A DNA stretch of 64,000 bases from contig SKCR01033432.1 of assembly GCA_019454045.1 (NCBI GenBank), forward strand, positions 62,001 to 126,000. The letters run 5' to 3'. A model generated the notes under the pieces. The model did not search any database, was not told the origin of the DNA, and saw only the letters and a program-made list of their open reading frames with translations. Made by a program: the position numbers and the translations under genes. Origin of the DNA: Zanthoxylum bungeanum. Lineage: Eukaryota; Streptophyta; Magnoliopsida; Sapindales; Rutaceae. Each line of letters opens with the position of its first letter. Positions within the stretch are counted from its first letter, which is position 1. Below, piece after piece: positions 46,593-57,420 of this stretch.

Positions 46593-46619
46593 TGTAGACA
46601 TGGCCACAGAGGTGTGCGA
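46593..46619 (-). mobile_element. Residual 3' LTR end (27 bp)
   Basis: tgtagacatggccacagaggtgtgcga matches the 5' LTR end at 49099-49127 (read as two parts: tagacatggccac and aaaggtgtgcga). Then it switches to gag-side internal sequence near 46620. Confidence 0.75.
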
Positions 46620-46677
46620 CGCGGTCTTTTTAGTATTCTTCGAGTGTCAGATTCTCCGATTGTAGTAGTTCATATTT

Positions 46678-48079
46678 CTATTCTTTCTTCTCTTTGTTAT
46701 TGTCCAAGAAGGTTTTCCAGGAATCTATGCCTTGCTCCATTACATCTTCACTACTGTTGTTCCATATCTCATTGCAAAAGGATTGGTGGTTGAGGGTCCG
46801 GAGTACAAGGCTTTCAGGCAGGCCAGAGTTGATCATGTAAATAGGTGGTGGAACAAAGTGGTAGTTGGGTATGGGGTTTTTGTGTGTGTTGGGTTGTTCT
46901 TTTTCTGGGTCGGGTATCTTATGAACGTCAATGAGGTTTTGGATCTCATGACTAAGGCGGGTGCAGTTGTCGGTGTCATGGCCTTTTTCTTGATGGAAGT
47001 TACAGTACGAGTTTAGGTTGAGGAGAGGTGGCACATGGTTTGGAAATGGTCTAGGTTCTAAAGGTTTTAGGAGTCCTTATATTTTCATCTTTTCAAACAC
47101 CTTTGACAAAGGTTTACCAAGATTGGAGAATCGCATGTTTATAACAGTCGCTAATCATGGAGGTCATCCTTCTCAGCTTGTTATAAATAGAGGGCTTGGT
47201 GCCCTTAATGATCACCTTGATCTGGTCGTTCTCCGAGGGCCGAGTCTGAATTTTCAAGAGTTGGTTTCTCCAGCGATCTACATAATCCTTGAAGCTCTCT
47301 TCCAGCATCTGTTTGGTATTCTCCAAGTCATAGAGCGACGAGTCAATCTCCAAGTCTGTGACATACTGATTCAGAAATGCTTCTCTTAATGCCCTCCAAT
47401 CATCGACCTTTATCTCCAGGTCGTGGTACCATACTACGGGCGCCCCTCTAGTGACATCCCGAACATCTTCTGAACTTGACGCTTTGACAGACCCACTTAA
47501 CTCATCATAGAAACATACAATCAAAGATTGACCCTCGAATCCCCGTTCCCGTTGAACTTGGCTATGTCAGACATCTTGATATGAAGGTAGCTGCTCTTCG
47601 AAATTCTTCGCATCGTAGCCTAGAAAACCTTCATGTTTACCCTTCATCTTGCGGGTAACTGACTCTACCTGATCCCTGAGTTTTTGCAATTCTGCTTGAG
47701 ACTTGGTTACCCTTCCCGCGGCATACTCAGCCATGTCATCATCAAAAACAAGGATCTCATCACTCATCATTTTCAGAGGCTTTTCATGCATGACATTCTC
47801 AGAGCTTCATGCCCCTCCCGCACGGGGCACTGCCATATTGGCCACAACGATGGTAAAAGCTTGCATCTGCTCGGCAATCTTAGTAAGATTATTCTCTAGC
47901 TGATCCATGTGAGAACCATAATTATCTAACTCTCTCATATTCTCTAATTGCTTTTTGACGAGTCTTTCTTCTTCTCTAACCCAACGGGTATCTATGGCGG
48001 CTTTAAAACTATGAGTTAGCATGGTACATGTATGCGTGCGATGCATGAAATATATAAAATGCATGAGTTGATCCAACAA
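46678..48079 (-). pseudogene. Ogre-like gag, four frames
   Basis: Gag forms the particle. Minus-strand order: HMDQLENNLTKIAEQMQAF (48079-47807), an acidic/coiled segment with KSQAELQKLRDQVESVTRKM (47791-47567), the gag core with DDWRALREAFLNQYV and KDYVDRWRNQLLKIQTR (47524-47114), and a C-terminal part with YCNFHQEKGHDTDNC and RLSHEIQNLIDVHKIPDPEK (47034-46678). Frameshifts separate the four blocks. This is the most complete Ogre-type gag in the window and shows what the plus-strand copy at 19741 has lost. Confidence 0.82.
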
Positions 48080-49077
48080 AATATATCATTCCGACTATAT
48101 TTCTCCCACACTCGCGGTAACCCTATTTTTGGTTCTAGATATGGCTTATTCTATTCACCGATGTAAGGTACACAAAATCACTCTCTCCTATGCTACGGGG
48201 TGAACCTTGGCCACTTCTGTCCCTTTCCATCAGTAACCGCGCATTTATAACATGGACTAAGCCGATTATGGGATCATGCCATTATCTAGAATCTAATAAT
48301 TGGGCTTTCGGCAACCGTGGTGATTGGGATGAACTTAGAAGCGTTCAAAATTATACAAACATGCCGTAACAAGGTATATCTTTCCTGGATGAAAGCAAGT
48401 GTGGATACCGAACTCGTGGTTCTAACATATTTGGATCATGTTTGGACTTTCTAAACCCATCACTGTTTTCGTACAAGTTGGCCCATTATCATTTCAAAGC
48501 ATTCAATCATATTATTGTGAGGTGCAAACTTGTCCCAGTTGAAAAAGACGTAACAAGTTTACACTTTTGCGATAACGTGGCTAAACAACTTCAAATGATA
48601 GGGGGCCCAGACACAAAGTGGCCCATCAGCATTTTAGAAGCTTTTGGCCCAATCGTTATAAGACACAAACTCGTCCTAGTTTAAACTGCCCAACAAGTTC
48701 ACATCTCATGACAAAAAGTCCAAATGATGATGGTCCCAAACATAAGAATAAAGGGTGGCTTCTATAGGTCATATAACTATGGTTCTCATGCAGTTTTATG
48801 AGAGTATGGATAAAGGCTCTCGCTGGCAAAGGGTTGCCCACAACTAGGTCTCCCCACTCAAGGGTTCGAACGACCAAGTGAGCGCACCTTTTTTATACCC
48901 TAAGATACTTGCCAACGAGTGATGACACCATATAACGATCCGCCGCTTCGAGCGAAAGTGACTTCACGATACATGATGCCATCAAGGTAAAAAGGTATAT
49001 GCAAAATATATGAGACAAGGTCAACTAAAGCAAAAATCACAAACATTACAAGATATTATTTCGGGGCCGATTCTCTA
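48080..49077 (-). other. Ogre-like untranslated leader, minus strand
   Basis: Matches 8824-9688 and 63617-64000 in reverse (ctcaagggttcgaacgacc, cacctttttta, gcccaatcgttata). It includes phrases such as acaagtttacacttttgcgat that recur within the leader. No credible ORF. Confidence 0.65.
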
Positions 49078-49095
49078 TCTCCAGTGAAGTCGCCA
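49078..49095 (-). other. Primer-binding site (tRNA-Arg), minus strand
   Basis: Minus-strand tggcgacttcactggaga; two changes from the intact site at 63599-63616. Confidence 0.8.
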
Positions 49096-49659
49096 TACTA
49101 TAGACATGGCCACAAAGGTGTGCGAAGTTGTCCGGGCTCGCAGCCTGGTCGGGAGTATGGAGTAGCCCGCGGGGGACTAAACCGAAGAATAAAGGAGTCG
49201 TCACCCAGTGTGAACTGGGAAATGATTTAAGGCTGCACTCACCCATCGCAAGGGAAGAGCTCAAACCGTTGGATTTGGAATGGTCCCTTACTTATGCCAA
49301 TTGTAATGAAAAGATTTATGCAATAGTATAACCAAGTCTTATGCAACACATGCAAGATAATTTAATCAACACACAAGTTTGCACACCCATAAACATAAAT
49401 AAAAATGAAGGCAAATACATAATTCCATAATCGTATTAAACAATGAAGCGCAATAATGTAATTAACAATAACTGTAAAAGCATTACTAAAAAAGCGGATA
49501 ATTAAGTACGTAATGTAAAAAAATAACTAAAAAGGCAAGCATGCATGGAAGTAAATGTGAAGTGATGCGGTATAATGAATAAAGATAACTAATAAGATGA
49601 ATACGAAACGATAAATAACAAACAAGAAGGTGAATAACAAAATTTGAAGAAAACGGGTG

Positions 49660-50230
49660 CGACCCGGCGCGACAAAACATCGTGGTAAAGGTATTATTTT
49701 GGCTTTTCTCTCAAATAGAGGACCATTAGCTCAACATGATTAGGCCCTGCGCACGAGATATAAATACGCAAATCAATAAAGCAATAACAAGCGAAAAGTA
49801 AATGACATAATAATAAAAGAGTGCGACCAAGGCTAACGTCTATATGGGACCTCGTATGCCTGATTGAACGTATTTCACATTCGACCAAGTATACTTCATC
49901 CGGCGCGGTAAAACATTGTGGTAAAGGTAGCCTTTTAGGCATTTCCCTCAAATGAAGGACCTTTAATCCTACGTAGTTAATCCATGCGCACTAGATAACC
50001 ATATAGGAATAAACAAAGCAATAATATGCAAAAAGTAAATAACATAACAATAAATGAGATGCGACCGAGGCCGACATCTATATGGGATCTCATATGCCCG
50101 ATTGAATGTATTTCAGATTCAATCAAGTATACTTCATCTAAGGCGGCAAAACGTCGTGGTAAAGGTAGTCTTTAGGCATTTATCTCGAATAGATGACCTT
50201 TAATCCATCATGATTAGCCCATGCGCACTA
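49660..50230 (-). repeat. LTR-internal tandem units, minus strand (3)
   Basis: Repeats of gcggcaaaacgtcgtggtaaag-type text near 49660, 49895 and 50140 (one unit in each), each followed by the AGGC/GCCT hairpin and ending gcgcac. Average spacing about 240 bp, longer than in the plus-strand LTRs. Confidence 0.7.
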
Positions 50231-50354
50231 GATAACTATGCATGAATAAACAAACAAGCCAATATCACATGGAAAATAAATAATAGAATAATAAAACACG
50301 AACAATGAATGAACAGAAAATTAATAACAAAATAAAACACATGATTGAAAGTTT

Positions 50355-50460
50355 TCTCAGGGGTACGTGGAGTTGTATCCCAAGTACATACCATACTACC
50401 GTCCATTCAGATTCGGCTACGGAATTTATGTCTTGGTTTCCATATGATATACCGCAAGAG
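50355..50460 (-). other. Structured leader module, copy 4 (minus)
   Basis: On the minus strand: GCGGTA faces TACCCC (one mismatch), CTC faces GAG, CCAAG faces CTTGG, TCCGT faces ATGGA. CCAAG/CTTGG is a third version of the inner helix. Confidence 0.55.
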
Positions 50461-52121
50461 ATAGCACCCGACCATTAACCCAATGCAAATAAAAATAGAC
50501 TTGAAATATAATGATGCATGTGAGTAGATAACATTAAATAATCGAAAAGGTAAATAGATAATAGTAAAATGTGAAATAATAAAGAAAGATAAATAACAAA
50601 AAATAAATGTTTGATAAATAAATAATGGGACGTCAAAGAAAGATGTGACCAAAAATTCGGTCGTCTTTGATAGAGGACCTCGCACACCCGGTTGGACATA
50701 TTTCACGTCCAATTGAGCTTGTCGCGTCCAAAACTACAAAATAAAATATAATAAAAGGTGCCCTCAGGTCTTACCTTTTAAGTCACTTCTCAGGAGTGCG
50801 TTGGGACATTTCTGGAAGGGTTAACGCTTCACTTTTTTCCTGGTTTGTCGCTATTTGATGATGTCATTTCCGTTGTTTTCTTCACTGTTTTGCTGCTATT
50901 TTTCTACCGTTTTGGACTATTGTTTCTGTGGTGTTTTGTTCACTGTTTTGGACTGCTTTTTATACTGTTTTGGGGGCTAATTTTCGGGACTGCATGGGCT
51001 ATTTGGCTCGGTTATTTTTGTTGTTTGTGAGTTGATGAGGATGGTTTGTCTTTTTGTTTGTTCGGTTAGTGGGGTTGCTTTGGTGAGGTGGCGTTTGTGT
51101 TGGCTGGTTTCTGCTTTGATGTTTGTTTAGTTTTCTAGTCGCGTTGGTTATTGTTCTCAGTGGGGGCTGTGTGTTTTGTCTCATTGTTTCTTTATTGATT
51201 GGGTATATTTATGAAGTCTATTATCGCATGTGAATGTGAGGGAAAAAGAGAGATATGAGAGAGGAAGAGAGCCGTGAGTCTCCCTAAAAGAGAGAGCTTA
51301 TGGTTTGTTTTCATTTGTGTCGTGTGAGTCTATGAGAGAGAAGAGAGAAAGGACCGAGTGTCTGTTTGAGAAAGAGAGATATGAAGAGAGAGATTATGGT
51401 TCTTTATTTGCCTTTGTCATGTGTGTTTTTTTTTAGAGAGAGAGGAGATAGCTAGGGTTTGTTGATGTGTTTAGGGTGAGAGAAAGAGAGAGAAGGCCAA
51501 GAAAGAGGGAGTTAGCTTTAGGGTTTTTTATTTGATTATTGCCGAGAGAGAGCTTAGAGTTTTTATTTTTTTGTTTTTCTTGAAGGTTGCCAAGAGAGAA
51601 GTTTAGGGTTTGGTTATGTTATTCTTTTATAGTGGTGAGCCTAGGGTTTCCTTGTGTGTGCATGGCTTGAAAAGGGAACAAATCATGCAAAAATGGGGAT
51701 GCGTTTAATTAGTTTGTTTAAGGAAAAGATATTGAATATTTTTGGTGGGGAATATACTTAAAATATTTTTAATTTGGAAGGTGATTTAATTGGATAAGGA
51801 AGGGGATTTGATTTAAATTAGGAAGGGGATTTGATTGGATTTTGACATGTGTTTTAAATGTGATTTATTTATTTTTGGATTGGGCTTAGGCGAAATGGGC
51901 TTTTCATGGTTGAGAGGGTTTTGAGCTAAGGCTAATATTTAAAACGAGATCAATCAAGCGCGCATGCAGCTAAACAAAGGAATTAAATTTGACAAGGTAT
52001 TTATTTTTGAATCTTCTCTTCCTGACGTCCGTTTTCTCGTGACTTCTGCAACTTATCGGGTAGTGCCTTCATATGAGGCTCATCATCAGGCTTCATACAA
52101 AAATGAAGTGTCTACATATGG

Positions 52122-52178
52122 CCTATTCCCTGCCGTAATATCTCTGCAACAAAGATGTTACAAAAATGGTATTATAGC
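52122..52178 (+). other. Tekay-like LTR end and primer site
   Basis: The LTR tail ends ...AAGATGTTACA at 52162, and tggtattatagc (52167-52178) resembles the initiator tRNA-Met site tggtatcagagc. This places 44143-52162 as a 5' LTR. Confidence 0.65.
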
Positions 52179-52413
52179 ATAATCTAGGGAGTCAGTGACT
52201 GTAGTGGGTAGAGTGTTGGGGTCTTGTATACATAGTATGTCCGGGATACTTATATACGGGGCACTACCTCTCTAATATCTGATCCTCGAGTACGTCCTCA
52301 AGATCCATAGATAGGTTAGCAAGATTTCCTATATCATTCAAATAGTATACCTTACGAGGATAATTATACTCTAGATCCAAGTTATGAATCTTCCTGAAGA
52401 TATTAGGCCTATT
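52179..52413 (+). other. Start of Tekay-like internal region, unidentified
   Basis: About 235 bp before the Copia-1 insertion. No domain is recognised. The minus strand carries an open stretch reading KVYYLNDIGNLANLSMDLED (52264-52485, partly Copia-1 LTR), which I cannot assign. Confidence 0.4.
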
Positions 52414-54728
52414 TATTGGGATGTATGCCCTAGAGCTACATGTGATGTAAACGGTTTCATGTGTTTTGAAATAAAAATGATGCATTATTTATTTATCAAA
52501 TAGTTTGTTTAATTTTTGCATATTATATATCTTCTTAAATACCCTAGATTACTTATGTATCTTCAGAGTTAGTGTATGAGTATCATATGCAAGAGGATTT
52601 AAGTCTGAAGTTAGTAATTTTAAATAGTCCATAGAGAGCAAACAAAGCAGGTACTTTATTTGCGGTTTATCTATAGCTGCGGTCCATTCTATATTTGTAT
52701 GGCGATCTTGATCCGGATCGTCCATGTAGAGACATGAGAATGGAGGCACCTTGTATGATGCGATCATATAGGACTAGACCCAGATAGAAATGACATTCTT
52801 ATAATATCCGTTAAGCAAATAAAGTCATTTCAATCTACTTGATGGTCATATATGGATTGATCTTAATCCTGAGTGCACTACGAACTCTTGCATGGCAGGC
52901 TGTGTCCTTTGATTTACAAAGGTAAGGTTGGTGTAGCAGTCCCGACCAATAGCTACGTACTTTGGGGGCAGAGTTTTCTTTGTAGCTGGGAACGTTTTAC
53001 ATAGAAATGGAGTTCACTCCTTCTTGCGAGAAGTAGATGAGTATCGTTCTTAAGGGTTGATTCGGTACTTGAACGATTTGAGCGCTCAAGTTTTTCTATT
53101 ACGAATAGAATTAAAATTCATAATAGTTATGAATAAATCGTTCATTAGAGAATCAATAAAACTTAATGTAAAAATAAATAGAGGGGTATAACGGACATTA
53201 TGACCCGACTCTAATTACGAGTTACTCATGAAAGGTCAATTCATATGTACTATATCGGTGGACACCGACTTGGTTCGGCTTAATATTTCATCTACGCTAA
53301 CAAGAGTGTAACTTCGGGTTTTTAGTGGAATAACCCGGAGTTAATAATTCGAAATATTTAATTAAGAGCTTAATTAATATTTCGAGATTATTGGAGCTCG
53401 GAACCGTAGGTCCATTTGGTCCCCGCGCTAGTTGGATTTACTATAGCGGATTTAATGTACTTGGATAGTCCAATTATATGCTCACATATGTATAAGTATA
53501 TTTATATGATAGTAATATTATTTGTCACACTTGAAACTATATATAAAAGTTAATGTATGGTATTAATAATTATATGATAATTATTAAATAAAAATATTGA
53601 ATTATATATATGATATAATTTAATAAGGCTAAGATTGTAATTTCTATATTATGGGTTTTGGAAACACTTGATTTAATTTTGGAAGTAATGACTTTCAAAT
53701 ATTAATCATATATTTAATTTGTAACATATGTTGGCTTTATGGAAAGTAAATATTGTTGTTACAAAATTAATGAAAGAATATATGCCATGACCGAATTCCT
53801 AGTGCATAGGGGAATATTTTGATTGTTTTTGAAACAATAAATCCTTGGCTTTGGTTTAATAGTTACACATTTTTGAAAGGTATAACTAATATTTTTGTAA
53901 CATATAATTCCTTTATGGATATTAATATTTCATGTTACAAAATTAATTAAGAAAATTCCTACCTTGGCCGATTATTACACTAATATGGAGGGGATTAGTT
54001 GATTTATTTTGGAATAATTTGACCTAAGTATAAAAAGAATTTTGACTTTCTTTTTACTCTCTCTCTCATTCTAGCAACCCTAGGAATCTTCTTCCTCTTC
54101 TCTATGCTCTCAAAAGTTGATAAACACCATTGAATAACAAGAAGAAGAAAAACAAAATCAAGTGTGCGATTGAATCTCTAAATCGTTTAGGGATTTATTT
54201 TGTGAGTGTAGCCCACACTACCCTCCGTTGGTAACGAGACATAGCACGAAAGACTTTGTGGTGACGAACAAATCATCCTCTTCCTCTATTCATCAACGTC
54301 ACGGCAGTGAGGCTTTATTTCACCTCATTACCGCACCTTTGCCTCTTGAATGGGGGCTCGTTTCATTTCGTTTTAATTCGGGATTTTGGAAAACACCTTG
54401 GGGATGTTTTGGGGCTGAGTTGGGACTGTTTTGGAGTGATAAAATCATACCTATATCATCACAGTAGTTCACGCAAATAGTGGACTGATTTGTGTGCAGT
54501 TCGGTTGTGTAACGGGTGTAAAACAGTCTATTAATTTACTACAGTTCGGGGGCTGCTCTGGGACTGTTTTGGGGGCATTCCGGGGCTGAAATCTTGTCCG
54601 AAACAGAAGCAAAATTTCAGTATACCCACTGGTTATATTCGGCCAAAGGAAGGGCAAAGCAGAAAAAATTTTCAAGTTTGATCCGTGAGCCTAATCGCTT
54701 CCGCTGCGCGAGGAAAACGTTTCCTACA
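52414..54728 (+). mobile_element. Copia-1 5' LTR, plus strand
   Basis: Starts TATTGGGATG (family TGTTGGAATA, so TG became TA) and ends TTTCCTACA; 2315 bp. Contains ctctctctcattctagc near 54057, then a C/T-poor gggactgtttt-rich segment (54400-54600). Confidence 0.82.
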
Positions 54729-54730
54729 AT

Positions 54731-54743
54731 TGGCATCAAGAGC
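54731..54743 (+). other. Copia-1 primer-binding site
   Basis: tggcatcaagagc, two nt after the LTR; variant of tggtatcagagc (initiator tRNA-Met type). Confidence 0.75.
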
Positions 54744-56413
54744 GAGGTTGAAAAGTGTTCTTAACCCTCACTTTTTTCATTTAAAGTTTCTGTTTTTAAT
54801 ATATTTATATGAGTTATAAATATGATATGCATGTTTAGATGAGTGGGACATTGTGATATTCATATGATGAATGTTTTTATTATTTCATATGATGAATAGA
54901 TTTTACATTGGTCGTAAATTTTTCCGGATCTTATTTTTGTAGTTGGTTTTTTTTTTGGGTTGGGACCATAAGGTCATTCTTTACATTTGTTGTAATTTTA
55001 TTTTTCAATGTAAAATTTCAATTTTTGTAATATGGAGCACCGAAGACACAAAAGGAGCCAACACCACTTTGGAGCGGGATTTGAAGACAAATGGATGCCT
55101 TGGTGAATCTTATGTACTAATTAGATTAGTATAGGAAAAATAAGAGCCCGGTCAATACAAAATATTTTTTTTGTTGTATGTATGTTTATTTCAAATTATT
55201 TGAATAACATGTCATATAGCTTTGGGTGCCCACTCATGCATTTTTTCATGCCATAACATGTCATAGATGCATTATCATTATAGACATAAAATAATGATTT
55301 TATGTAATTTAAATGTTTAAATTAGAATATGATATGCAAGAAATCCATTAATTAGATTAGTTGGATTAATGGTTTAAAATTTGAATTCTTATATATTAGG
55401 CTTAATTGGTGCATAATAAATTCCATTGGTATATAGGATGGAAACCCGGACATAAATTACATAGCCGATTTCGAATGGACGGAAATATGGTCTGCACTCG
55501 GGATACATTCCACGTACCATTGGATTTTAAGACGCACCAAGATTTATTAAAATGTTTAATTAAAATTTTGGCTATTTAGAATCGATGATTTTTAAACTTT
55601 TAAGTGTCTAGTATTTTAAAAGTTAAAATGTCATAGCTCACTTATACCACTCTAATTAAATTAGTTTAATGGAGTATATTTGTTAGTAGAGACCAATGAA
55701 ATATTAGTGACACAATTTTAATAGTTAAAATTGATTAGCTCACTTATGACAAACTAGTGTAAATAATAATTATGTTTTAGCCACCATAAGTTTATCCACA
55801 CTAGTTAATATAAAATATAAGATATTTTATATAGAAACCTTATATTTAAAATAGTGAGTCGGAGAGGGATATACGACAGTATATCCCGCGATCTCCGTTG
55901 TTAGTCCAAAAATGTGAGATTCAAAAGACGCCTCGAGACGGCTTTATTTTTGTCCCCTTACGGATGGTGTCCATTTTGGGTCAATATCAGGTTTGGGTTC
56001 CGAGAGGATAAGGATTCTAGATGTATCTTGTGAACTGACCTACCCTAGGGCGGCACTTCACTCGTTAAGTCCAAGAATCCCGAAACGACCGGTTACACTC
56101 ACAAAGGAATAATTAACTGTTAATAAAATTCCTTGATCAAATAAAACGGTAGTTGTTTAATATAGGAATAAGAGTTATTCCAGCATATATTAAATTGACT
56201 GAGATTGTCTCGATCTATCATGCAAGTACTTGACCTACACTATGGTGAAACTTACTTGTAGGATGATAGATTTCTGTGGCATAGTAATTCTCTTAGGTTT
56301 CTAATTCATTATTCATGGTTCATGTATCATGTTTAATTTTATGCCAAAATTATTTGATGATTTTAATATGCGATGAATGAATGTTGAATACATGTTTATT
56401 TTATTTTTCAGCC
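54744..56413 (+). other. Copia-1 untranslated leader, plus strand
   Basis: No ORF of note. It contains the structured module (55419-55527), a nine-pair hairpin GGGATATAC-gaca-GTATATCCC (55866-55887) and the sequence around cgcctcgagacggc. All three are conserved in the minus-strand copy. Confidence 0.7.
55419..55527 (+). other. Structured leader module, Copia-1 copy (plus)
   Basis: AATTCCATTGGTA (55419-55431) faces TACCATTGGATTT (55515-55527): 11 of 13 positions pair. Inside, CCCGG (55445-55449) faces TCGGG (55498-55502). The outer arm differs in sequence from the Ogre copies but stays paired. Confidence 0.62.
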
Positions 56414-57240
56414 ATGGTTTCTCCAATTATTTCCATACTCTCAAACGATAAGTTAACGAGAGAAAACTATGTTAAGTGGAAAAGTAACAAGAACGCTATC
56501 CTGGTATGTGAATACCTTAATTTTTTCCTGACGGAGCAACGTCCTCCCGAGCCAGCCAGAAATACTGGCCAAGTTGTGCGCGATACCTATCAAAAATGGA
56601 TCGCAGCAAATGAGAAAGCCCGTTGCTACTTGCTAGTAGAGATGTCTGAGGTTCTTGCTGCAAATCATGAACCTATGGCTCTAGCATCTCAGATGATGGA
56701 TTCATTGCAGGGCATGTTTGGGCAGCCTTCGGAGCGTCAATGCCATGAGGCCATGGTCTCAGCTATGACTGCTAAGATGAAGGATATGACATTAGTCCGA
56801 GAGCATGTTTTAAGGATGATGACCTATCTCAACACTGTTGAAACCCATGGAGCTCGTATTGACGAGCGTAGCCAGGTGACCATGATTATGGAAACTCTTC
56901 CAAAGAGTTTCCTGTAGTTTAAAAGCAACTATGTTATGAACAAGTTGTCTTTTACTTTAACCCAACTGCTTATGAGCTTACCCATTACGAGTCCATGCTT
57001 GTGGATCCTAGTAAGTCTAGTGCAGAGGAAAATGTTGCCGAGTCTTCTAAATCTGTAAAGAATAAGAAGAAAAGCATTGGAAAGGCTAAGGGAAAGCCCA
57101 TAAAGAAGAAGAACAATAAAAGGCTCCAAGGATGCCAAGCCCAAAGGAAAATGTTTCCACTGCGACAAGAATGGGCATTGGAAAAGGAACTGTCCTAATT
57201 ACCTTGCTGAGCTGAAGGAGTAAAAGGAAACAGGTAAATA
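56414..57240 (+). pseudogene. Copia-1 gag
   Basis: The start chosen at 56414 (MVSPIISILSNDKLTRENYV) matches the minus-strand copy; an upstream in-frame ATG at 56381 lies in the leader. The 168-codon block to 56917 contains WIAANEKARCYLLVEMSE and ASQMMDSLQGMFGQPSERQC, typical of Ty1/copia gag. A TAG at 56915 stops it. After frame changes the Lys-rich KNKKKSIGKAKGKP (57055-57100) and the CCHC knuckle CFHCDKNGHWKRNC (about 57149-57190) follow. One stop and one frameshift break the frame. Confidence 0.82.
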
Positions 57241-57420
57241 TGATTTACTCATTATTGAATCTCTATTAGTGGAGGATGATAAATCCGCTTGAATTGTTGA
57301 TTCTGGAGTCACTAACCATGTTTGTTCTTCTTTGCAGCTACTTGATTCATGGAGGGACCTTGCTGAAGGTGATTACAGCATGAGGGTCGGTACATGGGAT
57401 GCCGTTTCAGCAAGAGCAGT
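57241..57420 (+). pseudogene. Copia-1 protease fragment
   Basis: IVDSGVTNHVCSSLQLLDSW (57292-57351) carries the DSG active site and the NHVC motif of copia-type aspartic proteases. Preceded by a TGA at about 57290. Flanked by gag knuckle and pre-integrase region as expected. Confidence 0.75.

Larger units (their letters stand above)
46593..52116 (-). mobile_element. Ogre-like deletion derivative, minus strand
   Basis: 5' LTR at right (49099-52116), primer site 49078-49095, leader, gag, then direct passage into about 27 bp of 3' LTR end (46593-46619). Pol, polypurine tract and nearly all of the 3' LTR are missing. Both outer termini and a near-perfect 5-bp target duplication survive, so the deletion occurred after insertion. 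It sits in the Tekay-like 5' LTR. Confidence 0.85.
49099..52116 (-). mobile_element. 5' LTR of minus-strand Ogre-like element
   Basis: Minus-strand TGTAGACACTTCATTTTTG at 52116; LTR end at 49099. About 3.02 kb. TATA box on the minus strand at 51626-51631, structured module 50355-50460, tandem units 49660-50230, U5 block 49104-49290. Its U5 lacks the GTCGCC arm present in other copies. Confidence 0.85.

Noticed and set aside
52264..52485. Minus-strand ORF with KVYYLNDIGNLANLSMDLED as a transposase fragment
   Set aside because: It vaguely recalls a CACTA-associated domain, but half of the ORF is Copia-1 LTR and no flanking transposon features exist.
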